A stretch of 5,535 bases of DNA, from NCBI GenBank assembly GCA_007123465.1, contig SKLB01000159.1, positions 1 to 5,535 of the forward strand. The letters run 5' to 3'. How positions within the stretch are numbered: position 1 is the first letter of the stretch; each line of letters opens with the position of its first letter. The notes under the pieces were generated by a model, which saw nothing but the letters and a program-made list of their open reading frames with translations, was not told the DNA's origin and ran no database searches. This document shows positions 1 to 4,390 of this stretch, in pieces. Origin of the DNA: Spirochaetales bacterium (lineage in GTDB: Bacteria > Spirochaetota > Spirochaetia > DSM-27196 > PWMO01). The translations under genes and the position numbers were made by a program.

Positions 1-312
1 CGTACCGTCGAGTTCACCGAGACGCGCAACTACGTGCCGATGCTCGAGGGACGCTCATCAATCGGGCGCCTGGGGCTGTTTGTGCACATTACCGCTGGTT
101 TTGGCGATGTGGGCTTCTGCGGCTACTGGACCCTCGAGATCTTCTGCGTGCAGCCGGTGCGCATCTACGCCGGTGTACAGATCTGTCAGATTTTCTATCA
201 CACAATCGAAGGTGACTACCGCTCCTACGCGGGCGGTAAGTACCACAACAACCGCGGTATTCAGAAGAGTCTGCTCTACCGGGAATTTCCGCGCTCCCCG
301 TCGACCGGATAG
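1..312 (+). CDS. dcd: dCTP deaminase, C-terminal part (5' end outside window)
   Basis: The visible 103 codons are the C-terminal half of a dCTP deaminase, a cytosolic trimeric enzyme of the dUTPase-like fold that deaminates dCTP to dUTP on the way to dTTP. The motif GRSSIGRLG at fragment residues 17-25 matches the nucleotide-binding RSSxxR motif (Ser111/Arg115 in E. coli). GYWTLEIF at 41-48 contains Glu46, which by spacing from Arg23 matches the catalytic Glu138 of E. coli. The TAGFGDVGF stretch and the closing GKYHNNRGIQ (79-88) are typical of the long Firmicutes/Spirochaete-type Dcd. Some family members also hydrolyse dUTP (DCD-DUT); I cannot tell from this fragment. The frame is open from the first base and ends in TAG at 310-312. 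The last 37 bases overlap the end of the convergent hisI. The family assignment is sure; the start is not visible. Confidence 0.95.
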   Translation, partial: RTVEFTETRNYVPMLEGRSSIGRLGLFVHITAGFGDVGFCGYWTLEIFCVQPVRIYAGVQICQIFYHTIEGDYRSYAGGKYHNNRGIQKSLLYREFPRSPSTG

Positions 313-315
313 AGC
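273..315. repeat. inverted repeat joining the dcd and hisI stop codons
   Basis: GCTCTACCGG (273-282) and CCGGATAGAGC (305-315) are complementary over ten base pairs, with one bulged A at 309 and a 22-base loop. The left arm contains the hisI stop (276-278) and the right arm the dcd stop (310-312), so the two stops pair with each other. It lies where a bidirectional terminator would be expected, but neither side has a T-run, so intrinsic termination is unproven. Confidence 0.45.
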
Positions 316-665
316 GCTGTGTCTCTGAAATAGCGGTAGAAGCACGTGCGGTTTCCGGTATGACAACAGACGCCCTGCTGTTCGACCAGCAGGAGCACGC
401 TGTCCTGATCACAGTCGACGCGGATCTCGCGTATGCGCTGCAGGTGCCCGGATGTCTCCCCCTTTTTCCACAGGCACCGGCGGGAACGGCTGAAGTAGTG
501 CGCGTAGCCGGTCTCGACGCTCTTCTGCCACGCTTCCCGGTTCATGAAAGCCACCATCAGTACCTCGCGCGATTCTGCGTCCTGCGTAACAACCGCCACA
601 AGGCCGTCCAGCTTGCCAAAGTCCAGCTCCAGTGGCGCGTTTCCATCTGCACGTGTGCCGCTCAC
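276..665 (-). CDS. hisI: phosphoribosyl-AMP cyclohydrolase
   Basis: This 129-residue protein is the monofunctional cyclohydrolase that opens the purine ring of phosphoribosyl-AMP, the third step of histidine synthesis, in the cytosol. Signatures in order are LMVAFMNREAW (36-46), WKKGETSGHLQ (66-76), VDCDQDSVLLLV (83-94) and CCHTGNRTCFYR (100-111). Asp84, Asp86 and Asp88 fit the Mg site. Cys85, Cys101 and Cys108 have the 16 and 7 residue spacing of the Zn ligands Cys93/109/116 of the Methanothermobacter enzyme. No HisE domain is fused, and the length is normal. The start is GTG at 665-663, which overlaps the TGA of the upstream uridylyltransferase as GTGA; an AGGAG lies 11 bases before it. It is therefore probably cotranscribed with, and translationally coupled to, a sugar gene rather than other his genes. 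The last 11 codons before the stop run antisense to the end of dcd and lie past the conserved core. Confidence 0.96.
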   Translation of the reverse strand: MSGTRADGNAPLELDFGKLDGLVAVVTQDAESREVLMVAFMNREAWQKSVETGYAHYFSRSRRCLWKKGETSGHLQRIREIRVDCDQDSVLLLVEQQGVCCHTGNRTCFYRYFRDTALYPVDGERGNSR

Positions 666-2233
666 GGTTGGGGAATCTCCTGCGGCCGCAGCGGAACCCA
701 GCGGCCGTCCTGCTGACGCATAGCGTAGGTAGAGGCCAGCTTGCGTCCGAGCCCGGTGTGCAGCTTTTCAGCGGTAGAGCGCAGGTCGACCGACGGTTCG
801 TCGGCGGTAGGATAATCGGGATGCTCGAGTCTCCTGCCGCTGGTCATGAGGGTCTCCAACAGCATTTTGGCGGCCAGAAATCGGTCGTACTTGTCAACGC
901 CGAACACCAGAAAATCATCGAGTAACCCGATAACTTCCCAGGTGACCTGCTCCGCCTGCGAATAGCGGCCTGCATCCTTGTCCTGGTCGCTGAAACGCAT
1001 CGGCAGTTCGTCGATGATCCTTTCCAGATGCTCTACCAGGTAGTCCAGGCGAAACAGGCCGGTAGCGCAGTTGAACAGGATCCGCTTGCCGTCGGCCTCA
1101 GCCGAGAACACTGCGTCCGCCGGGATTGCCGGACCAATATCGGCGCACGCCAGCGCACCTTGCTTATCACGAACCAGAATACCGCCCTTGACGTCAACCG
1201 AGGTGCGAAATGAAAAATCAAATGCCGCCTGTTTGCCGCTCAGCGCCAGCCACGCCAGCGACACCTCGTCCACCGTGAACCCGAGGTTATCGACGTTGCC
1301 GAGGTAGACAAAGCGTTTGCCCATCCGGTGAAGGTCGCGGTAGATATCACGCAGGACCGCAAAGTTCTGTCCGTGGCCTCCCGGTAGCGGGAGCGCGTTA
1401 TGCGGCTCACCGTAGGCGCGGTCAAAGACGCGTTTGGGCCTGCCCTGGTCGCGGTGCGTGTAGGCCGCGATCAGCGGTTGTACGCCGGTCAACACGCGTG
1501 TCATGTCGATGCCGGTTGCCTCAATCAGATCCTTCAGTAGAGCGCTGCTGCGATACTCGTTGTAGGCTGAAGCGACCTCATCGTTGTTGTAGACACTGGT
1601 CATCTGGAACATCGGGAACAGCGGCTCAAGGTCTCCCTGCGGCGTGCCGTAGGCGCGCTGGTACTGCAGCGCCTGAACCAGAAGGCTGCGCATCTTGAGT
1701 TCCAGAAACGATGCCCCGGGGCTGCCGTCACTATTGATATACGCCGGGGTGAGTCCTTTGGCTCGCCCGCTTGAAAGCGAGGCCAGGGCCTTGAAATCAT
1801 TGCTCAGCAGGTCGAAAAGCTGGTCGTTCAGGCCGCGGTTCTTCTTTTCGTCGGCGTAGCTGGTGGCCGAGCCGCCGTTAAGAACGCCGTAGGAGACGCG
1901 CGGCAGCAAGCGCCGCCCGAGCCATGCGAGCTGGCTCTCGGTGAACGTGCATTCACCACTACGCACGGTGGCAACGTCCCAGACCGCAACCCCGGGCAAT
2001 AGCTGCTCCAGGCGGGCACCGGCTGTCTCCAGTGCGAGCGTCATCTGCGCCGGCGCCGTGCGGTCGACTATAGTCTGCCCGTCAACGGTGGGAATCTCGC
2101 TGGCCTTAACCGGCTGAACATGGTCATACTTGCCGGCGTTGTAGTTTGCCAGAATATCAAGGGTGAGTTGGACGTCGATCTGTTGCTGCTGCATGCTCTG
2201 CAGCAGTTCTGCCGAGAGTTCCGGCTGGTTCAT
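662..2233 (-). CDS. UDPGP-family UTP--sugar-1-phosphate uridylyltransferase (probably glucose-1-phosphate)
   Basis: This 523-residue protein resembles the eukaryote-type UDP-glucose/UDP-sugar pyrophosphorylase family (UDPGP), not the short bacterial GalU. The nucleotide-binding loop is VLNGGSATSYADEKK (117-131), followed by a probable phosphate-binding Lys159 in GRAKGLTPAY. The uridine/sugar-binding motifs are PLPGGHGQNF (282-291) and YLGNVDNLG (310-318). DVKGGILV (347-354), FNCATGLFRLDYL (387-399) and VFGVDKYDRFLAAK (443-456) follow in family order. The canonical GGxGT loop reads GGSAT here. The reaction would be UTP plus sugar 1-phosphate to UDP-sugar plus pyrophosphate. Glucose 1-phosphate is favoured because glk is directly upstream, but N-acetylglucosamine 1-phosphate or a broad specificity cannot be excluded. 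The start ATG (2233-2231) overlaps the glk stop as ATGA and has GAGGAG 8 bases upstream. The N-terminus has a glutamine-rich run (residues 12-18). No signal or membrane segment is seen, so it is cytosolic. Confidence 0.85.
   Translation of the reverse strand: MNQPELSAELLQSMQQQQIDVQLTLDILANYNAGKYDHVQPVKASEIPTVDGQTIVDRTAPAQMTLALETAGARLEQLLPGVAVWDVATVRSGECTFTESQLAWLGRRLLPRVSYGVLNGGSATSYADEKKNRGLNDQLFDLLSNDFKALASLSSGRAKGLTPAYINSDGSPGASFLELKMRSLLVQALQYQRAYGTPQGDLEPLFPMFQMTSVYNNDEVASAYNEYRSSALLKDLIEATGIDMTRVLTGVQPLIAAYTHRDQGRPKRVFDRAYGEPHNALPLPGGHGQNFAVLRDIYRDLHRMGKRFVYLGNVDNLGFTVDEVSLAWLALSGKQAAFDFSFRTSVDVKGGILVRDKQGALACADIGPAIPADAVFSAEADGKRILFNCATGLFRLDYLVEHLERIIDELPMRFSDQDKDAGRYSQAEQVTWEVIGLLDDFLVFGVDKYDRFLAAKMLLETLMTSGRRLEHPDYPTADEPSVDLRSTAEKLHTGLGRKLASTYAMRQQDGRWVPLRPQEIPQP
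677..681 (-). promoter_or_regulatory. ribosome-binding site of hisI, supporting a GTG start
   Basis: AGGAG on the minus strand lies 11 bases before the GTG at 665, at the long end of normal spacing. Together with the GTGA overlap it supports GTG as the hisI start; no in-frame ATG occurs before the conserved LMVAF region. Confidence 0.5.
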
Positions 2234-3330
2234 GATAACTGCTCCTCGGACGTGGGTCTGTTCTGGTATTGTCTGACTGCAGCGTAGGCGGCCCCGTAGA
2301 GTGACACCGTGTAGTCACCAACGATGTGTACCGGAACGCGGCGCAGCAGCCGCTCGATGTTGGCTCGGTAGTTCTGCTCAAAATAGCGCATGAAGCGGTG
2401 CTGCTGTAGGAACAGCCGCTGATTCTTGGCGGCAATTCCACCAGCCAGGAATAACCCTCCGTCGGCAAGAAAATGCAGCGTCGCTGAAGAGGAAAACTTG
2501 GCGTAGATGCGCACAAACAGTTCCATCGTAGCGCTGCACAGCGGGTCTTCGGCGGCGTTCGCCGCTATCATCTCGGGGCGCTCGGCTCTGGGCTGGGCCA
2601 GAATCCGTTGCAGCGCGGCGCTCTGCTGCCAGGTTTCGTGTTCCACCAGGAAGTCAAACAGGTTGGCAATGCCCGGGCCCGAAAGAAAGCACTCGGCATC
2701 CGGCACCCCCTGGTGTTGTCCGGCCACAAAGGCGCGCAGCGCCATCGTCTGATCGTCAAACGGAGCAAAGTCGCTGTGTCCGCCCTCCGAAGGGTGTGCG
2801 GTAACGTTGCCGTCCGGCAGCGTTGTCAGGTAACCTACTCCCAGTCCGGTCCCTGCACCCACCACCGCTATCACCGAACCCGCGCCGGCAGGGGTCGATC
2901 CATCGCTGTGTGGGATCGCGGCGAACTGTTGCGGAGCCTGACGGAACAGAATTGGTATTCCGTAGCAAATGCCGGAGAAATCGTTTATCAGGATGGTCGG
3001 TACGGCCAGCTCGGCGGCAACCTCGCCGCCGTCAATCTGCCACGGCAAATTGGTCAGGGTGCAGCGATTGTTGCTGATCGGGCCGGCCGCGCAGAGGCAG
3101 CAGGCGTCGATGCGCTGCCACAATTCTGTGTCAAAACTGTTACGGGCCTGGTCGATAGCCTGACCAATTCCGTTGAGCTGCTGCGACTTGAGCACCGTCC
3201 GGTCGAGCAGTTGAAACTGCGCCTGTGCAGTCGATGTACTATCCACTCCAACAAGGGCCAGCGTGGTGTTGGTTCCCCCGACGTCACCGGCCAGAACAAT
3301 TGTGTGTGCCAATTTCGCGCTGTCTGACAT
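2230..3330 (-). CDS. glk: glucokinase (Glk family, ATP-dependent)
   Basis: This 366-residue protein is a full-length hexokinase-fold glucokinase of the bacterial Glk family (not ROK), phosphorylating glucose at C6 with ATP in the cytosol. Motifs in order are the phosphate loop GDVGGTNTT (15-23), CAAGPI (80-85), LTNLPWQI (92-99), INDFSG with catalytic Asp117 (115-120), GAGTGLGVG (158-166), SEGGHSDFAP with Glu182 and His185 (181-190), LSGPGIANLF (216-225) and GGLFLAGGIA (291-300). It is somewhat longer than E. coli Glk (321), with extra residues mainly between motifs and a polar C-terminal tail. It is the first gene of the leftward unit and its TGA overlaps the next ATG. The ATG at 3330-3328 has no Shine-Dalgarno; a TATAAT sits only 8 bases upstream, suggesting a leaderless mRNA. 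The only nearby alternative start before the phosphate loop is a TTG at codon 7, also without a Shine-Dalgarno. Confidence 0.95.
   Translation of the reverse strand: MSDSAKLAHTIVLAGDVGGTNTTLALVGVDSTSTAQAQFQLLDRTVLKSQQLNGIGQAIDQARNSFDTELWQRIDACCLCAAGPISNNRCTLTNLPWQIDGGEVAAELAVPTILINDFSGICYGIPILFRQAPQQFAAIPHSDGSTPAGAGSVIAVVGAGTGLGVGYLTTLPDGNVTAHPSEGGHSDFAPFDDQTMALRAFVAGQHQGVPDAECFLSGPGIANLFDFLVEHETWQQSAALQRILAQPRAERPEMIAANAAEDPLCSATMELFVRIYAKFSSSATLHFLADGGLFLAGGIAAKNQRLFLQQHRFMRYFEQNYRANIERLLRRVPVHIVGDYTVSLYGAAYAAVRQYQNRPTSEEQLS
2242..2247 (-). promoter_or_regulatory. ribosome-binding site of the uridylyltransferase gene
   Basis: GAGGAG on the minus strand lies 8 bases before the ATG at 2233, within the last glk codons. 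It selects this ATG over the internal Met at codon 14 and shows that the gene can be initiated independently as well as by coupling to glk. Confidence 0.65.
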
Positions 3331-3338
3331 GACTTGGT

Positions 3339-3344
3339 ATTATA
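3339..3344 (-). promoter_or_regulatory. -10 box of the leftward glk unit
   Basis: The minus strand reads TATAAT exactly, 8 bases before the glk ATG. No good -35 is present at 16-18 bases (the sequence there is like TGTACG), and there is no TGn extension. Initiation about 7 bases downstream would fall at or next to the ATG, giving a leaderless transcript. The plus strand at 3338-3343 reads TATTAT, so the core TATTATA is symmetric and could also fire rightwards. A perfect consensus in the only intergenic gap, at the head of a divergent unit, makes a real promoter likely, but use in both directions is inference. Confidence 0.55.
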
Positions 3345-3376
3345 GCGCAAAGCGTGCGGCCGCGTACACGAGACCA

Positions 3377-3406
3377 TTGTACATTTTCGGTTATCCGGAG
3401 TAGCAT
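3377..3406 (+). promoter_or_regulatory. weak candidate promoter for the DHH-PHP pair
   Basis: TTGTAC (3377-3382) and TAGCAT (3401-3406) are separated by 18 bases, each matching 4 of 6 consensus positions. This would start transcription near 3413, inside the hairpin loop before the DHH gene. The match is poor, and the TATTAT at 3338-3343 is an equally plausible alternative that would leave a leader of about 85 bases. Confidence 0.2.
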
Positions 3407-3424
3407 GGCGCCTGAGTTGCGCCA
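3406..3424 (+). promoter_or_regulatory. hairpin abutting the Shine-Dalgarno of the DHH gene
   Basis: TGGCGC (3406-3411) and GCGCCA (3419-3424) are perfect complements with the 7-base loop CTGAGTT. The last paired base, A3424, is the first base of the AGGAGG ribosome-binding site. Stable pairing here could limit ribosome access or stabilise the 5' end of the message. The structure is seen directly; the function is inference. Confidence 0.4.
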
Positions 3425-3429
3425 GGAGG
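3424..3429 (+). promoter_or_regulatory. Shine-Dalgarno of the DHH gene, unusually close to the start
   Basis: AGGAGG is a perfect anti-16S match, but only four bases (TGTC) separate it from the ATG at 3434, tighter than the usual 5-9. It supports ATG 3434 because no other in-frame start has a comparable site. It directly follows the 3' arm of a 6-base-pair hairpin. Confidence 0.7.
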
Positions 3430-3433
3430 TGTC

Positions 3434-4390
3434 ATGGCTGATCAGGGAGAGCGGTTGCGGCTGCTCACTCGCAGCGATTTTGACGGGCTTGTCTGTGCAG
3501 TGCTGCTCAAACAGCTCGAGCTGATCGACGAGATCAAGTTTGTTCATCCCAAGGACATGCAGGACGGATTGATACCGGTGTCCGGAGGCGACATCAGTAC
3601 CAACCTGCCGTACGCAGAGGGTGTCTGTCTGGCTTTCGACCACCACGCCTCGGAGCTGCAGCGCGTCGGGCAGCGGGAAAACCTTATACTGGATCCGCAG
3701 GCTCCGTCCGCCTCTCGAGTGGTATATGAGCACTACGGCGGCCGAGAGCGGTTTCCAACCCTGCCCGAAGCGATGCTGGAGGCGGTCGACAGAGGAGATT
3801 CAGCGAGCTTCTCTCCTGAACAGGTGCTGAACCCCGAAGGCTGGGACCTGCTCAACTTCATAACCGATGCGCGAACCGGTCTGGGCAGGTTCAAGAGCTT
3901 TCGCATATCCAATCAGCAGTTGATGATGGACCTGATCGATTACTGCATGCAGTTCACCATCGATGAGATACTGGAGATCTCGGATGTTGCCGAACGGGTC
4001 GAGCTCTACTTTTCTCACCGCGAGCCGTTCGAACAACAGTTACACGATTCAGCGACGCTGTACGGTAACGTGCTGGTCAACGACCTGCGGCGCTACGATA
4101 CCATTTACGCCGGTAACCGTTTTGTGAAATTCGCCTTGTTTCCGCAGGCCAACATCGCCGTGCAGGTGATGTGGGGGTTTCAGAAGCAGAACACCGTCAT
4201 CACCATCGGCAAGTCGATATTTGATCGGTCGTCGGCGGTCAATGTTGGTTCGTTGATGCTCGCGTACCGTGGTGGTGGACACGAGGCGGCCGGGACGTGT
4301 CAGGTAAGCAACGAGTTGGCCGACCAGGTGCTGACAGAGATCATCGCCGAGGTGCAGGATCGTAGCAACGGAAAGGAAGCTCACGCATGA
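3434..4390 (+). CDS. DHH/DHHA1-family phosphoesterase (exopolyphosphatase / nanoRNase-like)
   Basis: This 318-residue cytosolic protein belongs to the DHH phosphoesterase superfamily. Motif I is the shortened form RSDFDGL (13-19, Asp15 and Asp17). Motif II is AFDHHASE (67-74, the name-giving DHH at 69-71). Motif III is VDRGD (118-122, Asp119). The C-terminal DHHA1 domain carries NVGSLMLAYRGGGHEAAG (270-287) with the substrate-binding glycines and His283. These residues bind two Mn/Mg ions and hydrolyse phosphate esters. Relatives are often annotated as exopolyphosphatase-related; characterised DHH/DHHA1 proteins degrade nanoRNA, pAp, cyclic dinucleotides or polyphosphate. I cannot choose the substrate from sequence. 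It heads a rightward unit, and its TGA overlaps the PHP gene start as ATGA, suggesting linked functions. There are no CBS, GGDEF or membrane domains, which argues against a GdpP-type signalling protein. Confidence 0.88.
   Translation: MADQGERLRLLTRSDFDGLVCAVLLKQLELIDEIKFVHPKDMQDGLIPVSGGDISTNLPYAEGVCLAFDHHASELQRVGQRENLILDPQAPSASRVVYEHYGGRERFPTLPEAMLEAVDRGDSASFSPEQVLNPEGWDLLNFITDARTGLGRFKSFRISNQQLMMDLIDYCMQFTIDEILEISDVAERVELYFSHREPFEQQLHDSATLYGNVLVNDLRRYDTIYAGNRFVKFALFPQANIAVQVMWGFQKQNTVITIGKSIFDRSSAVNVGSLMLAYRGGGHEAAGTCQVSNELADQVLTEIIAEVQDRSNGKEAHA
4373..4377 (+). promoter_or_regulatory. ribosome-binding site of the PHP gene
   Basis: AAGGA lies 9 bases before the ATG at 4387, inside the last codons of the DHH gene. 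It supports this ATG, which overlaps the DHH stop as ATGA, as the true start and implies coupled translation. Confidence 0.6.

Larger units (their letters stand above)
3331..3433. other. divergent intergenic control region
   Basis: This is the only non-coding stretch. It separates glk (leftward) from the DHH gene (rightward). It holds the symmetric TATTATA core (3338-3344), the 8-base palindrome GCGGCCGC (3356-3363), a TGTACA palindrome (3379-3384), and the hairpin next to the DHH ribosome-binding site. The GCGGCCGC palindrome lies between the glk -10 and where its -35 should be, so it could be an operator, but the sequence is GC-rich and it may be chance. Confidence 0.6.

Noticed and set aside
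680..691. 12-base perfect palindrome CTGCGGCCGCAG next to the hisI ribosome-binding site
   Set aside because: It lies in the coding end of the uridylyltransferase gene in GC-rich DNA. It has no loop for a stable stem, and its core also occurs at 3356-3363, probably by chance.
360..716. 118-codon plus-strand frame opposite hisI
   Set aside because: Antisense shadow; hisI on the minus strand has complete catalytic motifs.
2608..3327. 239-codon open frame on the plus strand, opposite glk
   Set aside because: It begins with TTG without a convincing ribosome-binding site, has low-complexity composition typical of antisense frames in GC-rich DNA, and the opposite strand carries every Glk motif.
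3405..3524. 39-codon upstream frame with ATG at 3405 preceded by GGAG
   Set aside because: It overlaps the DHH gene out of frame and encodes a serine/cysteine-rich peptide that looks like a shifted reading. A regulatory upstream ORF cannot be fully excluded, but nothing positive supports it.
3284..3733. 149-codon minus-strand frame opposite the DHH gene and across the divergent promoter region
   Set aside because: It would need a GTG start inside the conserved DHH domain and run through the glk promoter and start; no recognisable protein family.
3434..4390. Reading the DHH gene as polyphosphate supply or removal for glucokinase
   Set aside because: The glucokinase is of the ATP-dependent Glk family, not the polyphosphate-using ROK type, and the exopolyphosphatase label for this DHH group is only an annotation habit.
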